A DNA stretch of 64,000 nt. It comes from Vitreoscilla filiformis. Its GTDB lineage: Bacteria > Pseudomonadota > Gammaproteobacteria > Burkholderiales > Burkholderiaceae_C. Below, piece by piece: positions 38,389 to 47,531 of this stretch. Position numbers and translations under genes: made by a program. The notes under the pieces were generated by a model that was given only the letters and a program-made list of their open reading frames with translations, had not been told where the DNA came from and searched no databases. Location of the stretch: contig NZ_CP022423.1 of the NCBI RefSeq assembly GCF_002222655.1, positions 558,001-622,000 of the forward strand. Direction: 5' to 3'. Within the stretch, counting starts at the first letter, position 1, and each line of letters starts with the position of its first letter.

Positions 38389-39396
38389 ATGCATACGATC
38401 ACCGCACAGGTGAGCCGCCGGTGTTCCCACTTGGGTTCATCGGATCGGTTTCTGGATTTTCTGCGCGCCACACTCGGGGAAGTGCCATCCAAACACCTGC
38501 CGACACCTGGCAAGTTCTGCCGTTTCGGCGGCACCAGCAAGCCCATGTGGGCCCTGCTGTTTGAAGACGGTCAAGGGGGCATTGCTGGGGACTGGCGCGA
38601 CAACAGCACCCATGTGTGGCAGGCACAAACCCACCCCCTCACGCCACAGCAAAGCGAGCGCGTTCGTCAGGCACTGCAACAAGTGCGAGCACAGCGGGAA
38701 CGTCAGCAGCGCCAGCAATGGGCCTGTAACGCCTACAAATTGCGGCGAATGATGGCAGAGTCTTTGCCGGTCGAGCCTGGCAGCCCAGTGGCCTACTACC
38801 TGACGCGGCGCCTAGGCTTGCGTGCCCTGGGCGGATTCGTGCCTGGGTGGCAACAGCAGGTGATCCGCTACGCGCCGGCTTTGCCCTACTTCGATGAAGA
38901 CGGCCAGCCGTGCGGCTCCCACCCAGCCATGCTGGCAGCACTCACCAGTCCCCAAGGCGAGCTGGTGGCGATTCATCGAACGTGGCTGACCCCAGACGGG
39001 CAAAAGGCCCATGTGCCCGGCCCGGTGAAGAAACTGACTTCGACGTGTGGCCCCTTGGCTGGCGCTGGCATCGTGTTGTTCAGTGGCCCGGATGAGCAAG
39101 GCGTCATCGGCATTGCCGAAGGCATCGAAACCGCCTTGGCCGCCAGCCTGGGGGCGGGGGTGCCGGTGTGCGCGGCCTACAGCGCCAGCAATCTGGCCGC
39201 TTGGTGCTGGCCTGAACAAACCCGCCGCCTTCTGGTGTTTGCCGATCATGACCCGGCCGGTCAGAAAGCCGCCCAAACACTGCTGGGGCGTGCCCTGGGA
39301 GCTGGGCTGCAAGCCAGCATCCTGACACCCAGCACACCTGGGCAAGATTGGTGCGATGTCTGGGCGCAGCGCGCAGCAAAGGCGGTGCAAGCATGA
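38389..39396 (+). CDS. Toprim-domain primase-like protein
   Basis: 335-residue protein of the phage/plasmid primase-like group. The N-terminal part (about 1-100) resembles a zinc-finger-less primase leader (FCRFGGTSKPMWALLFEDGQ). The middle has AYYLTRRLGL and HPAMLAALTSPQGELVAIH, and the C-terminal Toprim domain has the conserved Glu in IGIAEGIETALAA and the DxD in VFADHDPAGQKAA. These predict primer synthesis or related nucleotidyl transfer for island replication. Its stop overlaps the start of the DUF3987 gene, so they are probably made together. Confidence 0.87.
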   Translation: MHTITAQVSRRCSHLGSSDRFLDFLRATLGEVPSKHLPTPGKFCRFGGTSKPMWALLFEDGQGGIAGDWRDNSTHVWQAQTHPLTPQQSERVRQALQQVRAQRERQQRQQWACNAYKLRRMMAESLPVEPGSPVAYYLTRRLGLRALGGFVPGWQQQVIRYAPALPYFDEDGQPCGSHPAMLAALTSPQGELVAIHRTWLTPDGQKAHVPGPVKKLTSTCGPLAGAGIVLFSGPDEQGVIGIAEGIETALAASLGAGVPVCAAYSASNLAAWCWPEQTRRLLVFADHDPAGQKAAQTLLGRALGAGLQASILTPSTPGQDWCDVWAQRAAKAVQA

Positions 39397-40976
39397 GCCG
39401 CAATCCTCCCGATGATCTGACGCGCCTGCAACTGGCTGCAACGTCACCCGACACCACTCAGCCAGACGGCACCCCCTGGCCGCACCCGTCACCCTTGCCT
39501 TGTGAACTGCCGCCGGTCAAGGCGTTTGCCTTCGCTTTGTTGCCCGACGCTTTGCGCCCCTGGGTGGAAGACATCGCCCACCGGATGCAGTGCCCGCCAG
39601 ACTTCCCAGCCGTCGGGGCTGTGGTGGCACTTTCTAGCCTGATGGGCGCGCGTGCTGTCATGCGCCCCAAAACCCGCGACGATTGGCAGGTCACGCCCAA
39701 TGTCTGGGGCGCCGTGGTGGGGCGCCCTGGGGTGATGAAGTCGCCCGCTTTGGCACAGGTGCTGGCACCACTGACCAGACTGGAATCACAAGCGACTGAG
39801 TGTTGGCAGGCAGAGCACCAGAACTGGCGCATTGACACACAACTGATCGAACTCCAAAGCGAACAGAAGCGCAAGGAAGCCAAGGCCGCCGCCGCCAAAG
39901 ACACCGCCAAAGCCCGCCACCTGTTGGAACAGGCAGAGTCCACGGATACGCCAACCGAACCCACAGCCCGCCGCTTCATCGCCAATGACACGACCGTGGA
40001 GAAGCTGGGGGAAATGTTGGAGCGCCACCCCTGGGGGCTTCTGAGCTTTCGGGATGAGCTTTACGGCTTGCTGCGTGACATGGACAAGCAAGGACAGGAA
40101 AGCGCCCGCGCTTTCTACCTGCAAGCCTATGACGGGGACAAGGGTTACACCTTTGACCGCATCGGCCGGGGCACGGTACGCATTCCACGGGTCTGCCTGG
40201 CGATGCTCGGGGGCATTCAACCTGGGCGCATCCAAAGCTATGTGAGGGAAGCGGTAGGGGGCGGTGCTGCGGATGATGGTTTGCTGCAACGCTTTGGCCT
40301 GTTGGTGTGGCCTGACATCATCCGTGAATTCAAACTGGTGGACGAATGGCCGAACACCCAAGCCCGCCAGCAAGCCTGGGCCGTGTTTGAACGGCTCGCC
40401 ACCTTGGAAGCAGACGACAACAGCCCCCAGGTGTGGAGCTTCACTCCGGACGCTCAAGCGTTGTTCGCGCAGTGGCTGGAACCCTTCGAAACGGAAATCC
40501 GAGGGGATGAACTCCACCCGGCTTTGGTGTCGCACCTGTCCAAGTATCGAAAGCTGGTGCCCGCGCTGGCGCTGATCTTCGCCTTGGTGGATACGCCCAA
40601 CAACGCCCGCAAAATTGGCGTGCGTGAACTGATCCGGGCCTTGAGCTGGGCAGAGTACCTGCGCACTCATGCAGAACGGCTTTATGCCGTAGCGGTGACG
40701 CCCGCCAGTGGCACCGCCCACGCCCTGCTGAACAAGATCAAAGCCGGCAAGCTCACGGGCACCGATGGCGCCCGCTTGTCTCAGTTCGCGCCGCGTCAGG
40801 TGGCGGTCAAGGGCTGGGCGGGGCTGACTTCTTCAGAGGATGCCCGCAAGGCGTCCGAACTGCTGGCCGATTTTGGCTGGCTGGTGAAGTTCACCCCCTC
40901 GCCCAACCCGTCGGGGGGGCGCCCGGCCGGGGATGTCTTCCTGGTGAACCCGGCAGTTTGGGAGGGCACGGCATGA
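39393..40976 (+). CDS. DUF3987 (YfjI-like) replication protein
   Basis: 527-residue protein starting at ATG 39393 (MSRNPPDDLTRLQL). DUF3987 proteins are P-loop ATPases found next to Toprim primases on islands and plasmids, probably helicases. Visible: VGAVVALSSLMGARA, the Walker A-like GRPGVMKSPALAQVL, a helical charged segment (LIELQSEQKRKEAKAAAAKDTA), RFIANDTTVEKLGEML, LLSFRDELYGLLRDMDKQG with a Walker B-like stretch. It overlaps both neighbouring genes by 4 bases. Confidence 0.85.
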   Translation: MSRNPPDDLTRLQLAATSPDTTQPDGTPWPHPSPLPCELPPVKAFAFALLPDALRPWVEDIAHRMQCPPDFPAVGAVVALSSLMGARAVMRPKTRDDWQVTPNVWGAVVGRPGVMKSPALAQVLAPLTRLESQATECWQAEHQNWRIDTQLIELQSEQKRKEAKAAAAKDTAKARHLLEQAESTDTPTEPTARRFIANDTTVEKLGEMLERHPWGLLSFRDELYGLLRDMDKQGQESARAFYLQAYDGDKGYTFDRIGRGTVRIPRVCLAMLGGIQPGRIQSYVREAVGGGAADDGLLQRFGLLVWPDIIREFKLVDEWPNTQARQQAWAVFERLATLEADDNSPQVWSFTPDAQALFAQWLEPFETEIRGDELHPALVSHLSKYRKLVPALALIFALVDTPNNARKIGVRELIRALSWAEYLRTHAERLYAVAVTPASGTAHALLNKIKAGKLTGTDGARLSQFAPRQVAVKGWAGLTSSEDARKASELLADFGWLVKFTPSPNPSGGRPAGDVFLVNPAVWEGTA

Positions 40977-41461
40977 GTTGGCTTGCACGACTGAAAAGCT
41001 ACGAAGCCCAGCGCCAGCACCCTACAAAACCTATGGAACCCCTGCCCCTGCTGGATGTGGGCAGTTTTGTAGGTTTCGTAGGGCAGGCTTCTGGGGGGGA
41101 CGTGGAAATCATCCCCCCTTGCCCTGCCAACGACACGCCCCCGCCGGGGAGGGCCGATGCGGGTTTGCTGGCGCTGGTGGCGTGGACGGATGCAGACATG
41201 CGCCGCTTCATGCGCCGCATGGTGTGGCTTCAACGACTGCGGGGGCTGTCTGCCAAAGCGGCCGAAGGGGTGGCCGAAAAGCTCACCCAGCGTGACCGCT
41301 CGGGGGATGACCGCCGCTTGTGCGTGGAGTGCCAGCACCACAGCCCAGGGCGCTGCCGGAACCATCGCGCCGCAGGGCTGAACAGTGGGGAGCTGGCCCC
41401 CGATCTGGCCGCCCTTTGGCAACGCTGTGGGGGCTTTGCTGACCTAGAGCCGAACGCCTAG
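40973..41461 (+). CDS. Hypothetical island protein with a Cys/His cluster
   Basis: 162 residues from ATG 40973, overlapping the DUF3987 stop. I do not recognise the family. The middle is Gly/Pro/Asp rich. Then comes a helical patch (MRRFMRRMVWLQRLRG) and a compact cluster LCVECQHHSPGRCRNHRAAG (Cys-x2-Cys-x-His-His...Cys-x2-His), which could bind zinc. It is the last gene of the integrase-side replication operon; the restriction-modification gene converges on it. Confidence 0.65.
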   Translation: MSWLARLKSYEAQRQHPTKPMEPLPLLDVGSFVGFVGQASGGDVEIIPPCPANDTPPPGRADAGLLALVAWTDADMRRFMRRMVWLQRLRGLSAKAAEGVAEKLTQRDRSGDDRRLCVECQHHSPGRCRNHRAAGLNSGELAPDLAALWQRCGGFADLEPNA

Positions 41462-41595
41462 GTTCTTCCCACAGACAAGGGCCGGGGGTAACGCGCAACG
41501 CCCGGCCTTGCGCCAGTGCAGCGCCGGCAAAGTCTGTTTTCTGTACGCCACCACGCGGCCGGGTTGTCTCTGGCTGGCGCTGGTGGCGTTTGGGC

Positions 41596-44500
41596 TCAGA
41601 TGTCCAGCGGGGGCAGCGCCTTCACGATCTTCATCGTTTCCAAACTCACGGTGATGACTTGCTGGAACAGCTCCAACGGGTAACGCGGGTTCTTCATGGT
41701 TTCCAGCGCCCAATCATTGGCGTCGTTCACGATGCCGCTGTCTTTGTCCACCTTGACGCACTGGCGCTCCACCACCCAATCCAGGGCGGGTTTGCCGTTC
41801 ACCACGTAGTCATAGGCTTCAAGGGGAATGCCCGTCAGGGTGATTCGTTCGTTGTAATGCAGCGTGGTGCGGTCTTTTTCCTTGCCGTTTTTGCCGTACT
41901 TCATCTTCTCCACGCGGTAGTCAATCGGTGCCAAGGGCTTACCGTTGGTTTGGAGGGTGACGGGGTACGGCGCCACGGTTTCGTAGTTCAGATGCCAATG
42001 GGCCAGATCGCGCCCAGCCTGGGAGAACGCCCAGAAATCCGCCGCCGTCTTCACGCGGGGGATGCGGGGCAGTTCTTTGCTCAGGTTGTCGGCGTAGCGT
42101 TCGCGGTAGTCGGGGGAGTGCAACAGCCCATAGACGTAATAAAACAGGTCTTCTTTGCTGATGTCTTCGCCGGGGTAAGCCTCTTGGAAGTGGGCTAAAC
42201 CTTCGTCGGTGATGGCGTCGCGTCGGGTGTACTTCGGGGGCGCTGGCTGGGCTGCTGCGGCTTCGAACAGGTCTTGGCTGTCTTGGGCAAACAAGCTGGC
42301 TTGCTCAGGCGCTCCACTGGGGCGGTCTGCGTCAAACTCAGTATTTTCAGCGTACAAATACATTGGAAAACACTGCGCCCCAGCCTCCAAAGAGTTGAAA
42401 TCTATAGGTCTATCAACAATTAAAGCTGTTGCCCCATTTTTCCCGCCAGCACCATTAACGCATATCATTAAGTTGCAAGATGAAAAATCCGGGAATATTC
42501 TCGGCATCTGATAAACCATCTCATTCAATCTACGGCTAAAATAAACCCAGCTCTTTGTATAAGGCCGATAAACACTCGAAACCACACTAATAACTTGAAA
42601 TTGAAGTTTTTCCGCCTTCACCAACCGCTGCTTAAGCGCCCTTGTCCAGCTAATACACGACGGGTCAGTATTGACGAATTCATCGACCATAGCCGCCCTA
42701 ACACTTCTATCCTTGTCGCAAAAATAAAATCGATCAACTTCTTTGTTGTAAAAATCAACCATCCCCCTCATATTCTCAATCAAAAGCCCTTTGCTAAAGT
42801 TGCAACACCAAGTATCGCGCGCCGTCAAAATACCCTGAGAAAAATTCTCAAACAACCCAATCGAATTACTTTTCTTATCCCCTAAAGGAATGTGAGCCAA
42901 AAAACCATCATCTCGCTGCGAAAGCCAATCCCCATGCGCATCGGGGGTTATCGGCACCCACCCCGGTTGATCGACGGAATTAACAACACCTGCCACACTT
43001 CCAAAAGCCGCCACTTTTGCCAGCTTTTCTTCACGGCTCAAATAATCCCCAATATCATGAAAGAAAATTTTTCCAGCCTCTCTTAATTTGGGATTTTTTA
43101 CCAATAATGAAACCGCAATAGGCGCACGACTACCCAAGCCAAAGATATTATCTTTCTCTTTCCTCCGAAGTTCACCAGAAGTTCGCGCATTGCCTCGCAA
43201 GTGGAAAACATAGATGCTACTAAATTCCTCAGTCAAACACTTTCGCAACCCATCCGCCGTATTGGAATCAATAAATCCCGCATTGGTGACAAAGCCAATG
43301 ACACCGCTTTTACCCACACGGTCAGACGCCCACCGAATAGCGCGAACATAACTATCATACAAACCCTTGGCAAGCGTGGCTTTAGATTTAGCCGCATAGG
43401 TGCTGCGAATCCTTCCATCCAAAAATGGATAGGACAGATTATCATTATTGTCGTTTTCGCTTTTTTGCCCAATCGAGTATGGTGGGTTGCCCATGATGAC
43501 GCGAATATCCAGCGCCTTTTGACGCTTGCGCCGTGCGCTGTTGTCTTCCAGCAGCGCATCCACCATGTCCTCTTGTTCGTACATCTGGAAAGTATCCGTC
43601 AGGCAAATGCCTTCAAACGGTACATACTCCCCGCCTACGATGCTGTGATAAACCGCTTCAATGTTGATCGCCGCGATGTAATACGCCAGCAACACCAACT
43701 CATTGGCGTGAATCTCTTTCTTGTATTTGTGGGGTAGTTGCTCAGGCGTAATCAGCCCACTCTGCAAAAGGCGCGTGATGAATGTTCCCGTCCCCACGAA
43801 CGGATCAATGATGTGAACCCCCTCACTCCCAAGCGTTTGCCCGAACTCAGTTTGCAAAATGTGGTTCACGCTATGAATGATGAAATCCACCACTTCCACA
43901 GGCGTGTAAACGATCCCCATCCGAATCTTCAGCAATGGAAAGGCTTTTTCGAAAAATCGCTCATACAGCTCCTTGATGATTTTTTGCTTGGCCGTAGCAG
44001 TTTCGATGCCTTCAACTCTCATTTTCACGCTGTCATAAAAGCGTTGCAGCGTGTCAGCCTCTTTTTCCAAGTGGTGTTCGTTCAGAACATCCAACACCTT
44101 TTGCATCGCCTTGGAAATCGGGTTGTGCTGGGCGAAACTGTAATCCTTGAACAGCGCATCAAACACCGGTTTTGTGATGAGGTGCTGCGCCAGCATTTCC
44201 ACCACCTCACCATCCGTAATGCTGTTGTTCAGGTCATCCCGCAATTCCGCTGCAAAAGCATCAAACGCGGCCCGCTCCACCTGATTTTCTGGGTTTTCTA
44301 GAATTCCATTGATCCGGTCAATATGGGTGCGTGCAATTTTGGCGATGTCATTCGCCCAGTCTTCCCAGTGGTGCCGGTTACCGACTTTTTGCACCAGTTT
44401 GGCATAAATCGCCTTTTCGATTTCACCGATTTCAAAATCTAGCTGGACTTGGGAACCTGCCCCACCCTTGGGGGCCGTTGGCTTGCCGATGGTTGAGCCC

Positions 44501-46605
44501 CCTTTTCCCGTCTTCTTAGGCTTGCCACCTTGTGGGTTTTGGGGCTTGCGCGGCACATTGTCCGTGGTGATGATCACTTCCATTTTGCTGGTGTCCCGAC
44601 CGATCAAATCCAGCTTGTTCACCATCGCATCAAAACGGTCATCATGCGAGCGCAGCGCCTGCAAAACCTGCCACACCACGGCATAAGTTTTGTTGTCGTT
44701 CAGGGCTTCGTGCGGTTCCATCCCGGCAGGAATCACCACCGGCAGCACCACATAACCACGTTTCTTGCCCGGTGCGTTGCGCATGACGCGCCCCACGGAC
44801 TGCACCACATCCACCTGAGAATTGCGTGGCGTCAGAAACAGCACCGCATCCAACGCGGGCACGTCCACCCCTTCGGACAAACACCGAACATTGCTCAAAA
44901 TCCGGCAGGTGTCTTTAGGCGGTTCAGCCTTGAGCCATGCTAGCTTGCGTTCCTTCTCGCTGGCATTCATGCTCCCATCAACGTGTTCAGCCTCGCAGGC
45001 CAGCCGCGTGGCAACCTCGCTCGCGTCAGCTTTCTTGCCCGCGTCGGCTTCCTCGCCCGCATCGGCTTCCTCACTGTCTTGATAGGCTTTCACCACGTCT
45101 TGGAACATGCCGGCAATGGTCTTCGAACTGACCTTGTGCGTTTTGGCTTTCTTGCTCGGTTCGATCACCTGGCAGAAAGCCACGGCCCGCTTCATCGGGT
45201 CAGCGTCCCCCGTCAGCTCAGTGTCTAGCCCTTGCTTGGCTAGGGCTTTCCAGCACCCCACAATCTTGGCCGCGTCATCCACCTTGAGCTGGTTATCTGC
45301 GTCTTTCAGAAGACTCTGAATCCGCCGGCTGACGTGGCTTTCTTCCACCGAAAGCACAATCACCTTGTAGTCCACCAGCAACCCGCGCCGCACCGCTTCA
45401 GAAAAGGTGATGACGAACAGCTCAGGCCCGTAGAGCTTTGCGTCATCCATAGAGCACAGCGCCACCGTGCCTTGCTCTGCCTTGAGCTTGGCACTGTCCC
45501 CATAAATGCGAGGGGTGGCGGTCATGTACAGGCGTTTGCTGGCCCGGATGAAGCCCGCGTCATGCACCTTGACGAACGCGCTTTCGTCTTCGTCGGCAAA
45601 CGTCGCCCCCGTGGTGCGGTGCGCTTCATCGCACACGATCAAATCGAAATCTGCCAGCCCGTGGCCCTTCTGCGCCCGGCTGATGACATCAATCGAGTGA
45701 TAAGTGGAAAACACCACGCTCATGTGGTCAGCGTCGTGGCGCTGCGTCATTTCCAGCGCCAGCCGCTCGGGGTTCGTGGTGGCGGGGTAGCGCAGTTCAT
45801 GGGTGAAGGTCTGCACCACGTCGTCATCTTTGGCCCGCTTCTTCCCTACGTCGCTGTCAGAGCAAACGGCAAAGCTGTGCAGAGGCGTGGCGCTTTCCTG
45901 CGTCCACTCGGTCAAGGTCTGCGACAACAGCGAAAGGCTGGGCACCAAGAACAGCACGCGCTTGCCAGCCCCGGCCAGCGCTTCAGCAATCTTCAGGCTG
46001 GTGAAGGTCTTGCCCGTGCCACACGCCATGATGAGCTTGCCCCGGTCTGCCGTCTGCAAACCGTTCAAAACCGCTTCCAGCGCCCTTTGTTGGTGTTCCC
46101 TGGGGGTCTTCTTTGCCTTGAGCACTGGTGCCGTTTTGGGCGCGTACTGCGCCCAGTCAATCTGGCTTTCTTCCAGCGCCGTCAGGTCAATTTTGTTAAC
46201 CGGGGGCTGTTGGTCTGCCAGCGCGTTTTCCGCGTGTTCGCTCCAATGGTTCGTGGTGCAAACAATGATCCGATGCACAAACGGCTTTTTGCCCGAAGCG
46301 GTGAAGAAGCTATCAATGTCCGCCTTCTGCACCTTGTAGTCAGCCGCGTAGAACTTGCATTGGATGGCGTGGAACTCGCCGGTTCCTGCGGTGCGCGCCA
46401 CCAGATCGATGCCCGCATCGCGCTTGTCCAAGCCTTGCAGTTCTGCCCATTGGGCATACGTCCACACGGCGCTGTAGTGGTCACGGTACGCCGGTTCATG
46501 GCGCAGGTAGCAGATGACCAGTTCTTCAAAGTACGTGCCCTTCTCGCGTTCAGTGACAGCGGCGAGGCGGAAGGTGTCCAGCAGGTTTGTCAGTGCAGTG
46601 CTCAT
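41596..46605 (-). CDS. Type ISP single-polypeptide restriction-modification enzyme
   Basis: One-chain enzyme that translocates, methylates and cuts DNA, of the LlaBIII-like ISP class; protects the host from phage. The 1669 residues, from ATG 46605 (MSTALTNLLD), contain in order: an Mrr-like nuclease domain (D67 in DAGIDLVA, Q82-x-K84 in AIQCKFY); an SF2 motor (Walker A ACGTGKT near 195, VCDEAHRTTGA near 324, SVGRVMRNAPG); an N6-adenine methylase (DPFVGTGTF near 933, catalytic NPPY near 1040); and a C-terminal target-recognition region. Bases ~42335-43470, covering that region, are clearly AT-richer. No separate specificity or methylase gene is present or needed. Confidence 0.93.
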   Translation of the reverse strand: MSTALTNLLDTFRLAAVTEREKGTYFEELVICYLRHEPAYRDHYSAVWTYAQWAELQGLDKRDAGIDLVARTAGTGEFHAIQCKFYAADYKVQKADIDSFFTASGKKPFVHRIIVCTTNHWSEHAENALADQQPPVNKIDLTALEESQIDWAQYAPKTAPVLKAKKTPREHQQRALEAVLNGLQTADRGKLIMACGTGKTFTSLKIAEALAGAGKRVLFLVPSLSLLSQTLTEWTQESATPLHSFAVCSDSDVGKKRAKDDDVVQTFTHELRYPATTNPERLALEMTQRHDADHMSVVFSTYHSIDVISRAQKGHGLADFDLIVCDEAHRTTGATFADEDESAFVKVHDAGFIRASKRLYMTATPRIYGDSAKLKAEQGTVALCSMDDAKLYGPELFVITFSEAVRRGLLVDYKVIVLSVEESHVSRRIQSLLKDADNQLKVDDAAKIVGCWKALAKQGLDTELTGDADPMKRAVAFCQVIEPSKKAKTHKVSSKTIAGMFQDVVKAYQDSEEADAGEEADAGKKADASEVATRLACEAEHVDGSMNASEKERKLAWLKAEPPKDTCRILSNVRCLSEGVDVPALDAVLFLTPRNSQVDVVQSVGRVMRNAPGKKRGYVVLPVVIPAGMEPHEALNDNKTYAVVWQVLQALRSHDDRFDAMVNKLDLIGRDTSKMEVIITTDNVPRKPQNPQGGKPKKTGKGGSTIGKPTAPKGGAGSQVQLDFEIGEIEKAIYAKLVQKVGNRHHWEDWANDIAKIARTHIDRINGILENPENQVERAAFDAFAAELRDDLNNSITDGEVVEMLAQHLITKPVFDALFKDYSFAQHNPISKAMQKVLDVLNEHHLEKEADTLQRFYDSVKMRVEGIETATAKQKIIKELYERFFEKAFPLLKIRMGIVYTPVEVVDFIIHSVNHILQTEFGQTLGSEGVHIIDPFVGTGTFITRLLQSGLITPEQLPHKYKKEIHANELVLLAYYIAAINIEAVYHSIVGGEYVPFEGICLTDTFQMYEQEDMVDALLEDNSARRKRQKALDIRVIMGNPPYSIGQKSENDNNDNLSYPFLDGRIRSTYAAKSKATLAKGLYDSYVRAIRWASDRVGKSGVIGFVTNAGFIDSNTADGLRKCLTEEFSSIYVFHLRGNARTSGELRRKEKDNIFGLGSRAPIAVSLLVKNPKLREAGKIFFHDIGDYLSREEKLAKVAAFGSVAGVVNSVDQPGWVPITPDAHGDWLSQRDDGFLAHIPLGDKKSNSIGLFENFSQGILTARDTWCCNFSKGLLIENMRGMVDFYNKEVDRFYFCDKDRSVRAAMVDEFVNTDPSCISWTRALKQRLVKAEKLQFQVISVVSSVYRPYTKSWVYFSRRLNEMVYQMPRIFPDFSSCNLMICVNGAGGKNGATALIVDRPIDFNSLEAGAQCFPMYLYAENTEFDADRPSGAPEQASLFAQDSQDLFEAAAAQPAPPKYTRRDAITDEGLAHFQEAYPGEDISKEDLFYYVYGLLHSPDYRERYADNLSKELPRIPRVKTAADFWAFSQAGRDLAHWHLNYETVAPYPVTLQTNGKPLAPIDYRVEKMKYGKNGKEKDRTTLHYNERITLTGIPLEAYDYVVNGKPALDWVVERQCVKVDKDSGIVNDANDWALETMKNPRYPLELFQQVITVSLETMKIVKALPPLDI

Positions 46606-46757
46606 GATGTTGTTTTGTTGAGGCCGTCGGGAGTGAGGGCGGATTGTGGCGGCGTCCGATGCCGTGGGATGGAAAAAGGCCACAGCGCCAACCCCACCAG
46701 CGCCAGCAAGGCGCGGCACCGGCACAGAAACGCGCCGAACCTCAGCCGTTCGGGGGA

Positions 46758-46840
46758 GGAAAGGCATTTCCGGAGGGGAGGAAAGGCGCTTCCGGAGGGG
46801 GAGGAAAGGTGTTTCCGGTGTGGGGAGGAAAGGCGTTTCC
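46758..46840. repeat. Four-copy array of GGAAA-N4-TTTCC dyads
   Basis: GGAAAGGCATTTCC (46758), GGAAAGGCGCTTCC (46780), GGAAAGGTGTTTCC (46803) and GGAAAGGCGTTTCC (46827) are spaced 22, 23 and 24 bases apart, embedded in G-rich spacers. Two-turn spacing of a dyad suggests a multi-site operator or iteron array upstream of the RM gene. Confidence 0.8.
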
Positions 46841-47039
46841 GGGGCCTAAATAACTATGTATTGAACAAATACAAATACAGCGCGAGCGCACCCGCACGCC
46901 CAGGCGAAGGGGAACAGCCAGAGGGGGAAAAAGTGGCCCTGCCGGGCAGAAAAAGAGCCCGGGGCAGGTGTGGGCGCTGCGGGGTCGGGTGTGGCAGGTG
47001 TTGGCGCTGCTTTTATGCACCACCGACGCACCACCGACG

Positions 47040-47217
47040 CACCCCACGACGCACCCAGGTGTGCTGAAACCGACACACCACCGACGCACCCCACGACGCA
47101 CCCAGGTGTGCTGAAACCGACGCACCACCGACGCACCCCACGACGCACCCAGGTGTGCTGAAACCGACACACCACCGACGCACCCCGCGACGCACCCGGG
47201 TGTGCTGAAACCGACGC
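47040..47217 (+). repeat. Four tandem copies of a 47-bp repeat
   Basis: Copies begin at 47040, 47087, 47134 and 47181; the last is incomplete and slightly diverged. Each contains CACCCCACGACGCACCCAGG and GTGTGCTGAAACCGAC. The units abut without spacers, so this is a tandem array and not CRISPR. It lies directly upstream of the leader promoter. Confidence 0.88.
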
Positions 47218-47241
47218 ACCCGCGACACGCAACGAAAGCGC

Positions 47242-47272
47242 TTGACATGACGCGGGGCGGGGCGCGTACACT
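47242..47272 (+). promoter_or_regulatory. Promoter of the right-hand island operon
   Basis: Consensus TTGACA (47242-47247) and TACACT (47267-47272) with a 19-base spacer, directly after the 47-bp repeat array and before the terminator and C4-like leader. Confidence 0.7.
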
Positions 47273-47333
47273 GCGCTCAACCGTCGCACATCCGGCGGTT
47301 CTGGGTTTGGCGACCCGGAGTCTTAGGCGCAGC

Positions 47334-47356
47334 AGCCGCGCCCGACGCGGCTTTTT
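47334..47356 (+). terminator. Intrinsic terminator inside the leader
   Basis: Stem AGCCGCG/CGCGGCT (47334-47340 with 47346-47352), loop CCCGA, then TTTTT. It lies about 60 bases after the promoter and well before the first gene, the layout of a transcription attenuator. Confidence 0.8.
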
Positions 47357-47399
47357 CATGTCCTCATGGGGCCTGAGCTGCGCGCATGGTTCCGCTTCC

Positions 47400-47520
47400 A
47401 TGGTGGGCCGTGTGGGGACACCCGAAAGGGTGTGCCGGTTCCTAAGCCCGGTTCGCCAACCCCGCACGGTCTGCCGCCCCCGTTTGGCGACGAGGGAGGC
47501 AGGTTCAAACCTGTCGCTTA
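47400..47520 (+). ncRNA. C4-like antisense RNA region (P4-type immunity leader)
   Basis: The segment carries the recurrent layout of phage P4/P1-type C4 regions: GGGCCGTGTGGGGACACC, a hairpin with GAAA tetraloop (ACACCC/GGGTGT, 47418-47433), GCCGGTTCCTAAGCCCGG, CCCCGCACGGTCTGCCGCC, and a final AGGCAGG...CCTGTCGC block just before the first gene. In P4 such an RNA is processed from the leader and causes early termination of the operon. Assignment is from recalled family pattern, not a covariance search. Confidence 0.55.
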
Positions 47521-47531
47521 GGAGCCATGTC

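Larger units (their letters stand above)
46606..47531. other. Gene-free control region between RM gene and right operon
   Basis: About 0.9 kb with no convincing gene. It holds a four-copy dyad array (46758-46840), a four-copy 47-bp tandem repeat (47040-47217), a promoter (47242-47272), an intrinsic terminator (47334-47356) and a C4-like structured leader (47400-47520). Open frames crossing it are interrupted, unconserved extensions of real genes. Arrays of this kind are typical of iteron or multi-operator sites. Confidence 0.75.

Noticed and set aside
46606-46767. Longer N-terminus for the type ISP enzyme
   Set aside because: The extra 54 residues run into the repeat region and are not conserved in style; MSTALTNLLD gives a compact nuclease domain start.
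45334-47067. 577-residue plus-strand frame
   Set aside because: It lies antisense to the type ISP gene and extends through repeats; no recognisable domain.
47040-47217. 47-bp repeats as a CRISPR array
   Set aside because: The copies abut directly with no unique spacers, and no cas gene is present.
47202-47531. Coding extension upstream of the gene at 47532
   Set aside because: It would translate the promoter, intrinsic terminator and C4-like leader; such leader frames are common artefacts in P4-like elements.
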